Below are positions 17,715 through 32,700 of a DNA stretch of 64,000 bases, one piece after another. Under the pieces are notes generated by a model. It saw nothing but the letters and a program-made list of their open reading frames with translations. It searched no databases and was not told where the DNA came from. The translations under genes were made by a program, and so were the position numbers. Origin of the DNA: Apostichopus japonicus (Eukaryota; Echinodermata; Holothuroidea; Aspidochirotida; Stichopodidae); NCBI RefSeq assembly GCF_037975245.1, contig NC_092574.1:10371713-10435712 (forward strand). Reading direction: 5' to 3'. How positions within the stretch are numbered: position 1 is the stretch's first letter; each line of letters opens with the position of its first letter.

Positions 17715-20700
17715 TAATATAATATATATGTGTACATATAGATATATTATTACTATTAATACTGAATATACTTTGTGTTTCAAAAGACACGACACACATG
17801 TTTCAACCATATTCTAGATAACGTCTGTCAATTTTTCAGGAAGTGACCTTCCCCGACATACAGAATATCTGAGTGCAAAGAACATTGAAGAAAGAAACAA
17901 AAAATATGTCTTCTTTTTATTCTGTCGGCCTTTAAGGGGGAGGGGGGGGGCATTCAAATTTTCAGACACTCAATTTCCTTTTTTTGTCGATTAATTCCTG
18001 TACGTGATGCTTTGGAAGTTGTTTAACTTTCAACACATATTATATCTCTTCTGTCGGACATGATGGCATCCACGCCCGTCTATAATCGTTTCCTGATTCC
18101 CCACACGATATCCAAATAAGCACGTTTATCATCGCTTTTCTTCTGCAGGTCTACAGAATCAGTTCAGAAACCTTAACACGGGTTAGGTTTATGAAGTAAA
18201 TAAATAATATATAAATATGGCCCATTCGTTACCATAGCATCGTTCAAGTAATGTTCTCGTACGAAATAAAAGAGGGCGTTGTATACGAAATAAGAAGGCG
18301 TTGTATCACAATAAAATTAAGGATAATGACGTTAGATCCAAATTAGAAGTCGTGTGAAGTTGCCAAGGCTCCAAGTGATGTTCTCTAGGCTAAGGAACAA
18401 CGCTTGCAACTTAATTTGAAACAATAATTTATTAGAGATAGCACATGTTGGACCATCACACATGAGTTGTCTCTAATACATATGCGTATAGAGTCAGCTT
18501 ATTATGATACGGGGCTGTTTTATACTATTTACAAAAAGTCCATGAATTCCCGGACTGAGATGTTATAGCCGGGTGGGCGGTACGCCATGGGCTTTCGGTA
18601 TGTTTGGGTTTTCTCCTAGGCTGATGCAGTTTCCTTGAACAATTCTTTCCAATGCCATCAACCAATACGTCATATAAGAAATGCTTATATTGAACGGCTG
18701 ATATGTATTTATGAATCAGACACCCCATTCACACAGAGTTGCGTGGAACCGTACAACAACCTCCACGTATACCATGAGTAGTAAGTAGAATTACAATAGT
18801 CTGTGAAGATTGTCATTAAATGCATAAGGTTGTGGTGACGTCATTTAGCAAACTGTAAACGGGTCTGAAGAGTTTCGCAACCTATAATCACCGTGCGTCT
18901 TGCCTGTTCTGTATTGCCAATCAGTAAGTCTGTATTTGCGCAATGGCGTTTGCTAATGTGGGTCAGCCTTACGAAATGCAAACACCAACGTGTTTTTCCC
19001 CCACGTTTAATATACAACTGTTGAGCGTGTGTCACCCACTATATCAGGTGCTAACAACTCCGTGCTGCTACAGGTGATAATTTGCCCTGATCAGAGCCGT
19101 ATGGAAATATTGACATTTCCGGCACATTTTTTTCTCGCCTTAGTGATAAATTTTATGACTTGAACATGTGTTATGTCATCCTGTTTTGTCACAAGACTCT
19201 TCCTTCTTGAACTCTAATGCAAACATTGCTGCGAAGGTCTTCGACGCCCGTCCCTCTAAAATACCATATTCAACAGATGTAGCGAGATGATGTTACAACA
19301 GAACTCGTCTGTAAACCTCTAAGACATATGTAGTTCATTTAGATAACCGAGGCGATCCACCCTTTCCCACCCACCACAACAGCCCCGCTTACTCCGGTTA
19401 ATAACAACATTCATACAGTATCATATATCTTATTTTATTATGTAACCATGACGACGAAATGTTGTAAACTTCGTTTCTAGACAGCTTTTCTTTTGAATTG
19501 ATATTGGTGAATTTTTGGACAGGATTCGATAATTTAGAAACGCTGCTATACCGATGTGATTATTGAGCATGCGTACTATGACCTTGATAATCACTTAAAA
19601 TAATAAAAGGAAAAGTCTAAGATTTTTGTTTTAATAAGTTCATGCATGCTATATTTATGTGATTAATGTTTATAAGCAGAGTTGAGGGCGATGTAATATT
19701 TAGGAACGAAAATATGTAAAACCTGTAGCAAGTTTGCATCAGGCTCACATTGATTCCAAGGTTTATTTGGTTATATATACAAAAGGTTTGTTAAAAGTTC
19801 TGGTGACGAATAACAAACTAACATAAAATGCTATTTTGTTAGCAAACATCAATATTGTGTCTAGCATCAGTCTAGCTTAGTACGGTACACTTATACCCGA
19901 TATGATTTCAACTTCCAGTTCAAACAGATAATGTGGTGGTAAACCATTGCTGTTAAAGGAGATACAAATCCAATCATCATGTTTATATACTTTGTTCATG
20001 TTTATATACTTTGTTTACAAAGATCTTTTAGAGAAAAGTGACCTTAAAATGCTGTTCCGTTCGGGAGATATTCTCTAGATTAATAATCGTGTGTAGAAGC
20101 TGTCATTCTGTAATTCTATGTTGTCACTTAGATATAACAGCTCACTTTCAACTTTGTGTTTTCCCCATTCCTTTCAAAACAAAATTTTGGCAATGTTTTG
20201 ATACTGAAACGTCTGCTAACAGAAGAAGGTCGTGTCAGGAATCTTTATAACCTAGGCTCATTATTCTGCAACTCCACCCCTCCTCCCCCCCCCCCCATTA
20301 TAGAAAATAAACATTAGAGCAAAAAAAGAAAACCATAAGAAAGATCAAACACATGTGGTTCGATGAGATGATATTAAGACTTCACCAAGTCAAATTTTGT
20401 TTGATGTCTCCCAAATTGAATAAGATGTGTGTTAACAGTTGGACATGTTGTTCACCGCATGTATCTCTGGTAGCAATATACACCATGCAATATTGATGGT
20501 AGGGATGGTATTGTACGAATAGATTCCCCAGTTTTTATTGTTTTATTTGATCTTTTTGATTGTATCAAACAACATTTCTCTCAGATTTCGTTATATCTTC
20601 GCGTTTGATATTTTGGATAAATCATTTGCTTCGGGACCAAACTTGAAATTGATAAGTCGTAAAAGTTCGAAAGTTTATGACTATACATTGTCAGATATAA

Positions 20701-23700
20701 TAAATGAAAAATGGTTATGACTCTTGATATTGAATAACTCATTTATGTTTCTTCTCTCGTAGATATCGACGAATGTGCGACCGGGCAAGCCAGGTGTGGT
20801 CCGAATTTGAGATGTCACAATAGCATGGGCGATTATATATGTCTCTGCCCCCTCGGAAAGCATTATGAATATAGCGAATTCTTTAAGAAATACAAATGCG
20901 TTGGTAAGTTCCTAAACTGTGCAAATTCACTGGTTTCAGCCTATAATATATATAGAGAGAGAAGTACTCTTACAAATAAATGATGAACATGATTGAGCGT
21001 TAAGGTTTTGGTGACCGAAAGACAACCTGACCTGTAAGTGGAAAACACTATTCGCTTAAAAATGACGGAAGGGTTTGCTAAAACAAAAGATACGAAATTA
21101 ACAACCAGTAAAGGATGACTTTAGACTAAAGTAAGAAAATGAGTGGTTCTTTTTAAGAAAAGTCACCCAGGAAAAAACCTGGGCACGAAAAACCAAACAA
21201 CAGAACGACTGATCCGCTCTCAACCCCAGTCCCCTTGCATCGAGACTGTGACTGTGTGATCATCGCGTGTATCACGATTCCCCCTCGAAAGGGAGCAGAT
21301 ACTACACATGATGTTAGCCAAAAGGCCGGAAAGCGAAATGAGTGGTAATGCACATGTTTCGATAGTTATTGTGATTATCAAGATTCTCAACCTCTGGAAA
21401 GCCCCTTTAAGGCTATATTTACGATGACATCGGTTCCTCTGTGTTCATATTTCAGTATTTACGTTAACACATGCACCCACATGGCCCCGCCATTTTTTTT
21501 GACACACTCCACTGGTGACTTTTGACTGTGGGTCGATTTTGTTTAATGTTCATTCTTTTAACAACCAATCTGTTAACTTCTAAGTTACATATTCATGAGA
21601 TACGAGTGTTCAGACAGCTCTTACAAGTACTGATGGTATGCCCAGACCAAGTTCAGTGTGTGTGCATGTGTGTGTGCGTTCGTATACTACATATATTTAG
21701 ATCAATACTCTGTTTTCACTGATGGAATGTTGATCTCTGTTGGCTGATTTTGATGAAGTGTTGATTCTGTTACTAATCATTCTTTTACCCTCATTTACAT
21801 ATTCATTAGCTGATAAGGGATGCTCGGACGACCCCTGCTTTCCCGGTGCTGAATGCATACCGCAGGCCAAATTCAACATCGATCCACGTTTTCCAATTCC
21901 GGATGACGTAGACTTACGACTGTATCGATGTGGAACCTGCCCTGATGGATATGAAGGCGATGGAGAAACCTGTACTGCAGTCAGTAAGTCCACAAGCCTG
22001 AATCATAAAGTCACTTTAAGGTTTGAAAAGAAGCCACAATAAATCGTATTTAAAAGGGTGGGTAATCGGTGGGTAGTCGGTTCAGCAAAATTAAAGAAAG
22101 TAGAAAACCAAGGAGAATAACAAACCCGGTCAACGTTTGTTAACCGGGGTAGGTTAACGTTTGTTAAGTAGGCAGATGTCAGTTTGAGGTTTAACATGAA
22201 AATCTGCCACAGCACTACTTGGAGGAGTACTTGGCATATGTAGACCAACCTTTCTTAATTTTTATATATTTTCATATCCATCTGATTTCTTTCGCTCACT
22301 AACATGTAACTGGCAATAGAGATTTTTCAATACAAGATATCCATGCTTAGCCACCCCCCCCCCCCCCACATGGCTCCTTTTCTGTTATCTTTAAATTAGG
22401 TTACGAATTATCCAAGACAACTCGGTCCCTTCCCATCATTGTCATCGTCATCACCATCGTCAATTCTTCATCAGTATCCCTTGCCCCCCCCCCTCCCAGT
22501 GCACCTTGGAATCACATATAACACGACAATGATAAGTCTGCCGATATACCGGTGCGCTATGTGGCACGAATCGATTATCCTGTACTTTTCTACAATTTTA
22601 CCACAATTTAAAAACAGGAACAAAACAGTTCACCTTTAATTTTGCTTTCTTTTACAGCTACAGTAGCACCACCATCTACAGTAGCCATGACTGTTCACGT
22701 TGGTTTTACCACAGATGCTCGCGATTCTGCCAAAGGAGCAAGTGTCGAAAGTCGAACTTTTCCAATACCTATTACAAATGTTAGTGGCAACAAAGTTGCA
22801 AACGAAACAAAGGAGGTCAACGACATTATTTCGAAATCACAGAGGGTGAACACAGGTGACATTGCAACAATCACTTACACAATTGAAGACGCACAAACTA
22901 CAGAGAAGATCAAGTTGCCATTCACTACGAAGCCGCGGACAACCACAGCAAAAACAACTGAGAAACCTACCACAACTCCTAAGACAACAATTGCACCGAC
23001 AACAATAACAGTGGCAGCAACAACGACAGAAGAGCCTCCGACGACAACCATGCTTACTACGACAGTTTTACCGACTACTACAACAATGCCGACCACAACA
23101 ACAATGCCGACGACAACAACGATACCCACCACTACAACATTGCCGACCACAACAGTGATACCCACCACTACAAAAATGCCGACCACAACAGTGATACCCA
23201 CCACGACAACATTGCCTACGACAACAGTGATACCCACCACTACAACAATGCCGACCACAACAGTGATACCCACCACTACAACATTGCCGACCACAACAGT
23301 GATACCCACCACTACAACATTGCCGACCACAACAGTGATACCCACCACTACAACATTGCCGACCACAACAGTGATACCCACCACTACAACAATGCCGACC
23401 ACAACAGTGATACCCACCACTACAACAATGCCGACCACAACAGTGATACCCACCACTACAACATTGCCTACCACAACAGTGATACCCACCACTACAACAT
23501 TACCGACGACAACAGTGATACCCACCACTACAAAAATGCCGACCACAACAGTGATACCCACCACTACAACATTGCCGACCACAACAGTGATACCCACCAC
23601 TACAACATTGCCGACGACAACAGTGATACCCACCACTACAACAATGCCGACCACAACAGTGATACCCACAACTACAACAATGCCAACGACAACAGTGATA

Positions 23701-26700
23701 CCCACCACTACAACATTGCCGACAACAACAGTGATACCCACCACTACAACAATGCCGACCACAACAGTGATACCCACCACTACAACAATGCCGACCACTA
23801 CAACAATGCCGACCACAACAGTGATACCAACCACGACAACATTGCCAACGACAACAGTGATACCCACCACTACAACAATGCCGACCACAACAGTGATACC
23901 AACCACTACAACAATGCCCACCACTACAACAATGCCGACGACAACAGTGATACCCACCACTACAACAATGGCGACAACAACAGTGATACCCACCACTACA
24001 ACATTGCCGACCACAACAGTGATACCAACCACTACAACAATGCCCACCACTACAACAATGCCGACGACAACAGTGATACCCACCACTACAACAATGGCGA
24101 CCACAACAGTGATACCCACCACTACAACAATGGCGACCACAACAGTGATACCCACCACGACAACATTGCCGACGACAACAGTGATACCCACCACTACAAC
24201 AATGGCGACCACAACAGTGATACCCACCACGACAACATTGCCGACGACAACAGTGATACCCACCACTACAGCAATGCCGACCACAACAACAATTCCGACT
24301 ACAACAGTACCGACGACAACCACGATGCCGACAACAACAAGGATGCCGACTACACTACCTCCACCACAAGAACTCACAGTTTTAACAATGGATTCCATGG
24401 GTCATTCTCTTGATGATGCGAATGTTATTTTATATCGTTTCGACAGAAGAAGCAACAGTTACATAGAATACGAAGACACCACCGACATTGATGGCTTAGC
24501 AAGGATCCCCGTACCGGAAGGAGAGCATTTTGTTATATACGTCACAAAACCTGACTTCATCGAGCAATCCAAGACCTTTATCTGGATTCCATACACACGT
24601 GAGTATTTGTCAGTGGAAACCGTAGTTATCTTACACGAAGACCGACTTAAACTTAAAGAGGAGATTGTGTGGAAGCTCTTACAGGTCACTTTAACTGTTG
24701 TTCGATCTATTTCTTCATTTTAAATATACATAGATACATAGCAGCTGGGAAGTAGAGTACAACCGTTAAGGAATGTAATTTTGAGAGTTTTGGAAAGTTT
24801 AATATTTAATATTTGTGGATGTTGAGGCACCAAGTTGCGTTGTACAGTTGTTACAATATGATGGTATCACTGTATTTGACTAATACAGCAAAAACTCTAC
24901 TGTAGGTAAGAAACCATTACTTAGTAAACATAATTTATTACATCAGGAACGACCAAGATAGGTCCAAATTTCAGTGATTTCTCCGTGACATCACAGCCCC
25001 CCCCCCCAACAAAAGTACTGTGGTCCGACTGCCTGAGGTATAGTTGAAGGTGTTAAGCCAGTCAAACTAGGTCATATTCAATCAAACATCATCTCGAGTT
25101 AAGGTGATATTTTTTTCTCCTCAATATAGGTTTCACATTGTTTGTCACCAGAACAAGGGCGTGGGAACTGGGGGGGCTGGGGGGCGCCAGCCCCCCAGTG
25201 AAAAATATGGGGGGCGGAAGTATCATTCCGCCCCCCCCCCCCCCCGCTCCGCAAGTCAGAAAACCCCTTTTTTATTTCCAAATGAGAAAAAAATCTCATT
25301 TGAAGCACCAAATTGCATTTAAGGCCAGGTGAAAATGCAAAATTCTTTACAAAATGGAGTGAGAGTTGAAGTGTGCTATATTGCACCAAATTGCATCTGA
25401 GGCCACCTGGAAATGCAAAAAAATTCCAAAGGGGAGGGCCGGGGGACACCCCCTCCCCTTAGACCCCTCCCCCGGGCCGGCCATCAGTCTTCAGCCCCCC
25501 CACTCAAAAGTACCTTCCTACGCCACTGCACCAGAATATCCTTTCAAGTGAATTTTCTCTTCAATTTTCAGATAATCTGTTAAGGATTAATTTGAATGCT
25601 GGTGGTATCAGAGCAACGATGCCGTTAGTCTGGTACTCTGGATTTGTAAAGGAAATGAAATTTTCGGAACTTAACGACGAGTATGTTATGGAGCTTAAAG
25701 CAGGTAAGTTCCTGCTTTTATTTCATTTTAAAATAGTTCTTTGGAGGAGAGAGATTTCAAGAAGCTATACAACGAAGAAATAACGTGTTCAACGTGTTCA
25801 TGTCTTGCGTAAAAAAAGGGGATGACTGAAGGTAGACTTCAAATGGAATATGGTCACATTATAGCCGTGAAATGTACGAGGAAAATTGTATATTGAACGT
25901 ATATTGTCTTAGCGTTCGAATCTAATAATGCTTGCTGAGTTTACTCATGTGTTAAGAAACATACTTATATGAACAATACTCTCAAGAACATTGCTATTAG
26001 CCAACAATGTACAAATGTCCGCAACGGTTAAGATACAAGCGACTTAAACGCTTCACGTAATTTTGAAATGAGACAACGATTTGTTTGATGTGTATGTGCG
26101 TCCTGTCACAATATTTGTGTGCGCGAGTATGCGTGCATATGTGTTTAACAAGTGTTGTGATGCCACTTTTGATATTGACTTCAGGGAAATCCCGGATTTC
26201 ATCAATGAGAGGGTAGACTTGGAGCCCTTTAGGGTGAAGGTGGATGGATCGTAGCGTTTTGTTTGATAAGAATTTTTACACGTCTACAAATTATGCATTC
26301 CGAGGCATAGTTTGATCATTATATTTTATATCTATAATTAGGTTGACAAAGGGGTGGGGTGGGGTCGGGGAGGGGGATGATAACAGCTAAAAAACAGTGT
26401 CAGTGATCTTCATCTCTTTTACTAACAGGTGCGCTAGATCTTCAAGAAGGCCAGAGAGCTCTACTAACCTGCCTCCCAGTCAATGTTTCGAACCCGGACG
26501 AATTGAGAAAAGCGCCAGAACTTCTCGCAAATTCTTTGTCCCCGAAAGCAAATAGTAAGTATCGACCTCTCCTTAATGTATACCTAACAGGTTTGTGCAT
26601 CCTAAGAAAATGAGGTACGGTGAACAAGTGCATATACATAAACATTTACAATGTTCAACTCATTAGTTCATAAGGCATGTTTTTTTTTTTCTTTTTTCGT

Positions 26701-29700
26701 GGCAATCTTGACTGTATATCGAGAGAGAGAGAGAGAGAGTGAGATAGATAAAGTGGGGGTGGGGGCGAGGCGAGGGAGGGAGGGAGGGAGGGAGGGAGGG
26801 AGGGAGGGAGGGAGGGAGGGAGGGAGGGAGGGAGGGAGGGAGGGAGGGAGGGAGGGAGGGAGGGAGGGAGGGAGGGAGGGAGGGAGGGAGGGAGGGAGGG
26901 AGGGAGGGAGGGAGGGAGGGAGGGAGGGAGGGAGGGAGGGAGGGAGGGAGGGAGGGAGGGAGGGAGGGAGGGAGGGAGGGAGGGAGGGAGGGAGGGAGGG
27001 AGGGAGGGAGGGAGGGAGGGAGGGAGGGAGGGAGGGAGGGAGGGAGGGAGGGAGGGAGGGAGGGAGGGAGGGAGGGAGGGAGGGAGGGAGGGAGGGAGGG
27101 AGGGAGGGAGGGAGGGAGGGAGGGAGGGAGGGAGGGAGGGAGGGAGGGAGGGAGGGAGGGAGGGAGGGAGGGAGGGAGGGAGGGAGGGAGGGAGGGAGGG
27201 AGGGAGGGAGGGAGGGAGGGAGGGAGGGAGGGAGGGAGGGAGGGAGGGAGGGAGGGAGGGAGGGAGGGAGGGAGGGAGGGAGGGAGGGAGGGAGGGAGGG
27301 AGGGAGGGAGGGAGGGAGGGAGGGAGGGAGGGAGGGAGGGAGGGAGGGAGGGAGGGAGGGAGGGAGGGAGGGAGGGAGGGAGGGAGGGAGGGAGGGAGGG
27401 AGGGAGGGAGGGAGGGAGGGAGGGAGGGAGGGAGGGAGGGAGGGAGGGAGGGACTCGGTAAGAGTCTGGAAGGCCCGACATGCAGACATGAGATTAAAAA
27501 ATTCAAACGTTTCTTGCGCTTACCAAATAATGACTACAAACGTGCTTGTTGGTTTTTCTTAGGGAAGGAAAATGTCATTTCAGGTCAGCAGAGGTCACGA
27601 TGTGAACAAATGTAAAAGCCCTATATCTCACGAATGGTAACTTGGAGGGAGTTTTCACATGCGTCATTGATTAGAATCATGAACATGTATGGAACAAGTC
27701 AAATGACGTCACTAAGTGAAGACCAAAAGGTCAACACAGGTCAAATCTGAAAATGGGAAATTTGTAGATTCAACATAATTTGAACATGTTGGGTTCATAT
27801 CGCTTTCAGTGGAGTCCTAGTTCGGTAGAGTTTAACAGGTGTAAATTCTTTGAACACAAAAAAAAAAAACTCAGGTGGAATCATGTGGTGATGTGCAACA
27901 AGTGAAAACTGTTAGCTTATCAAAACTGACCAACAGCTTTGAAATGAGGATTTCGTACCGAACCATGTTACACAATTGTCACAAACAATGACTCAATTTG
28001 TGTTAAGAAATTCAGCTTTTTGAGTATTTACCAATAGCAATTGATTATTGGGACTAACATTTTCATGTTTCTGTTTTCCTTCTTCTTCCATTCTTAACAC
28101 GATTCACGGCAGGCACATAACTTTCTGTTCATTACTAGTATAATATTTATATAAAAACAAACAACCGAAAATTATTTTTAGAAACTTGTGAGAACATTCT
28201 AGCTGTCCTTGAATCTTTGTGGAACAATGTCAGTAATGTCTTCAAGTTATTATTTTGTTTCTTTTTCCTCCGCAGAGGGTAATGTGACCCATGGTTTGGA
28301 AGTATTTGCGATGGCAGAATTTCGTTTGCTACGACAAGAGTTAGAATCGGATGAGAATGAGAATGGCAATGTAGATGTTCTCCGCCCCGTTAAGATTACA
28401 ATACCGATAACGGGATCCACTGAAAATTTAAGAAACTATCAGGCCATGACCGCTTGGTATTTTGATGAAACTTCCGGTATGTAACATTTAACTGATACTG
28501 AGTGAAAATCACTTGACAGATATAACACGGTGTTAACATTCGATTTTTTTTAAGTCGATGATTAGGTCGAAAATGACTTCACTTGCCTCAGTCATTGCAA
28601 TATGGAATGTTAACCGTGTGCAGTGCCATAGTAATTGAGTAACAAAATGTTATGGTACCCTCCCCCTCCCCCTTGAGGACCTTTTAATACCCAATTCGTG
28701 TTTTCAAACATATACTGCGAATGATGCCTTTCCTCTCAAATAGCCCAAGACTAACTTCACCTAGGTGTTCTAAAACCATATAGGTCTAGGCCTGGGATCA
28801 ATTCAGACCTCTCTAATTACTGCAACGTTATTCATATACACAGGCCTACTCATAATGCTACTTAGACATTCCTACTTAATCACACTATTACAAAGCGAGA
28901 CCTATTAGGTTTACTATTCTTTAAATTGTAATCACTAAGCGACGGTACGCATAGTACTTACTGTGGCCCAACGGTTGGCTATAGGCTACAACCTACTCTG
29001 GCTATACTTACAGGCCTGCATTATAAATAGTGTAACGAAATACAATGCTAGTGCCAAGGCAACTGTGTTAGCTCTTTACGTGGTAATGCCTATATAGTAC
29101 TGAGTGAATATGAGTGTCCGTTTTTCATACTTACTTGTTTATTGGAACGGCTATCGGCAACCTGATTCTAAAACGGTCAATCCAATGCTCCGCTGCTCTT
29201 TGCTAGTGCCAATGCTGTCACTGTAGAAGCAGTTTGAAAAATTCAAGCGCTGCAATAGACTCTGCTGAGTCTGCTCAGCGACTCGAATTAGTCTCCCTAC
29301 ATTAAAATAGGAAAATCATACGGTTGTTATATTTTCCTCCCCTTTCTACATCCGCTTCACAATCACAGAATCACAAATCGCTTAAAGCGTGATGAATAGT
29401 ATAAGGGTCGACCCAGCGCATTTGGCCGACACATTGGCCGACACGCCTTAACGAAGGCTAGCACTGTAAGTCTGCAACGGACTGTGTGGCGGTTGTGGTT
29501 GATAATTAGTCCCATAATGCAACTCGGTCATGATATTCGAGTCGCTCTTTAAGGACTACCGGCGGACCGAGGCTGCTTCTGCCGATATGACCGACCAAGA
29601 GCCGTCGGTTACCGACGGCAGTTCGCTGGAAAATTACGTATGCTTCTGGCTTACCTCTCTCCTCTCGAATAATGCCCATTTATACCTAATATAAATTGGT

Positions 29701-32700
29701 TAGAAAGTTGAGTCCTGCTGACCGATTCTCGTTCATGACACACGCCCTCTTTATTCAGAAGCCGATTAAAAAGATTCCAAAGTAGCGCTAAAATGTTGAA
29801 TTGGAAGCCACCCGACGTGTAAGTTGTGATCCATAAGCCCTTGCGGGTTTCTCCCACATTTGTGGTCGCTTTAAGCTGATTATTTTTACGGTTATTATTA
29901 CCTTTCCGAACTCTTGTGAAACACCCGCCGCTGTTCGCCTACATCATTAAACATTTCTGGCTGCTACCATAAAGTCAAACGTATACACTGCCATGAATTA
30001 AGTTTAAAGTGTCACGTCATTTTCGTTGAAGTTCCCGGCCGTGCAGGTAACCAATAGCCATTAATTATGGATGGAAGTCATATGAGGACAGGCTTGCATG
30101 CCATTGTGCCATCGTTTCTCGAGTCCTCTGAAATGTTAACAACTTTAGAATTACATTTGTCCAAAACCGTAGAAAATTTACTATTTTCGTTCTTTTTTTC
30201 TTCTTCTTCTCTGCCTCTCGACATTGAACAGGCTTTTGGAGAGAGGAAGGAAATGGTATCGTCCGATTCAAGGAAGGGCAATGGCAATGGGAATACGAAA
30301 CAAAACATTTCAGTTGGTGGGCCGCCGGTACAAAATTCATGGAAACAAGCTGCACCATAATACGCACGTGCTATGACGAATCTTGCAATGCGCCTGCGCC
30401 ATTTTTACCTGTCACGTGAGTATATTATAAATAAGACATATAGGTAACAACTACTATAAAGCAGAATTTCTATATATATTTTAGCAGAAAAACAACGAAC
30501 TAATGCGATGATCGTCGACATCATGGGTTGTATATACTTGTTACTTTTGTGGCACCTTTGTTTCTCAAATCGGGGGGGGGGGGGGCAGTGTGGACCCTTG
30601 CATATAGAAGCTTCATAAGGTTCACCAAACCGGGGGGGGGGATACATTTGTGTACGTGTGTAGTTTCATTTTCAATAGTTTAGTATTTTAGTATGGAAAG
30701 CCGTTTATTCGGGAAATTTACATTTATATAGGCTATCGAATTGATTTTAAGACATCTACAATTTATCGCAGGTATCTTAAATATTTAATGTAAAATATCT
30801 CAAAATAGTACAGAATTTTAGATATCTGAAATAAAAAAAACTCAGATATCTCAAATTGGAACTTAAAATATTTCAAATAAAATGTGAAGACAATTTGCAA
30901 ATACCGGCGTATAGGGCATTTTTGTTAATATCATCGATTTAGCTTGTTTCCACCTCAACTTGAAAATATGTTCTATGGGTAGCATACAGTAGCGAATCTT
31001 GGAGGCCGGGTGGAGTCAACCTGGGTCGTCGACGCGTCCTCCCGTGTAAAGGTAGTCCGCGGGGAGCATCCTTCTCAAGAGAAAAATCAAGTTTCAGATT
31101 GTGCATTCCAGTGCATGTTAACCTATAAATTTAGCTCTATTGGAAGGGTCGAAGAAAAGAACAAAATGAAGTAGTCACAGCCGGTCGTATAGATATATTT
31201 TGGATCATATAATGATCGCTGTTTATTCAATTCTGAAAAGAAAAAAGGGTAAAAGGAACAACTTTAAGTAAGTAGTCTTAATAGATTGTGTCCAACAAAA
31301 CTCTTAAAGACTTCCGTCGATTTTTCTTGAACATTTAATCAGCATATCGCTTTAACCCCCCTGAATTTAGCATAAAACCCTCATATTCCTGAACAGTGAT
31401 ATCGAACCAGTAAACATACAACTTCTTCCATTAATCTGTATGGCGCCCTTACTGGGCTTACCAAATTTACCTGACTTTCAGACATTTGCATAATTAAGCG
31501 CAAATCCCTGTTAATGAACTGTATACAATTAACTTACTACTGTGACCGGATGCGAATAACGACAGTTTCAGAATACCGATGTGGTTCACAGTCACACAAA
31601 GGTTCAGTAGTATACGATATAGTTTCGGTAAACCTGTAATACAAATGTACAGTAACATAAATACATGCAACAGCAACTCATGTAAACATAATAAGCTTTT
31701 AATGAACAGGTTTCTTAAATTAACACTACAATCAATAAGCTAATTCAACGACTAGGGCTAAATTCAACCTGCAACGTCATAAACAGTCTAAAATCAGTTT
31801 GCTACCGAAATCTCAGCTAGCTTCGAATCGAACTCATGAATATTCATGACCCTTAACATCGAGGTACGTAACGTGTCTTGACAACAGGTCCATAACAACA
31901 AATTCTAAGTCCCTCACAAGTTAAAAAATCATCGTAGATTGGTCTAAATACTCATTTATGAAAACACCTTTAATCACAAATAATCAGTAATATATCGAGG
32001 TCAAATTAACGGTAATTCCACAGAGAGAGAACCAGAAACCGATAAATAGCGCTGAATGACAGCCATTACAAGCAAGCTAATCATGAAACACATGGGCCTA
32101 TCTGCCGTGAATACCCCGAGGCGTACGTAAACTATAATTAGATTAAAACGTGTCTACAGGGGTCAACAAACTACAACTCGTATCGTAAACCCAGTGTACA
32201 TATCGGAAAACCAATACAAGAAGACAATTGTATAACACTCACCTAACAAACTTTAACATTTACGACGGTAATTTTCTGAAGAAATAGCAGAACTTGGCCT
32301 AATTTGTTGCCGTCGTTCTCTCCAGCAGCGCTCTGTTTGGCGCCATTTTGTTCTCGCCTGCTTGACGAGCGCCCCCTAAAATGGAACAATTACTTTTCCG
32401 GTTTCACTCGAAACATCCTCCCCCCACCCAAAGTAACACTCGCAACTAAACACTTATTAACATTATACATAACAGTTTACATTATTCAAATCCTTCTACA
32501 GGACATATGACAACTATCTTAGTAACAGGTCTACTGAGCAGTCCGTTTGCAGTTTTGACTTGAACGTTTCGTACTCGGTTATCTTTCCCTGGATACACTT
32601 CTGTAATTCGACCAAGCTTCCATTGTCCGCGAACCAGGTTCGGGTCAGCTATTAGAACGACATCATCTACTCTTACATTTCGTCGGTCAGTGTTCCATTT

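Noticed and set aside
22875-24398. 507-codon antisense frame of Val/Gly/Ile repeats
   Set aside because: It is the complement of the Thr/Pro coding repeat; the absence of stops follows from the 36-bp unit. It has no start context or domain.
24599-24723. Extension of the mucin exon to the stop at 24723
   Set aside because: A strong donor (C|GTGAGT) at 24598 joins in frame to the next conserved exon; the extension would end the protein before its CILP/FAM171-like part. A retained-intron isoform remains possible.
26651-27562. Long Gly-Arg-Glu and Pro-Ser-Leu frames on both strands
   Set aside because: Artefacts of the (AGGG)n tract, which has no stop in any frame.
31494-31676. Identical 60-codon antisense frames in both LTRs (also 37999-38181)
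   Set aside because: Identical only because the LTRs are identical; no evidence of coding.
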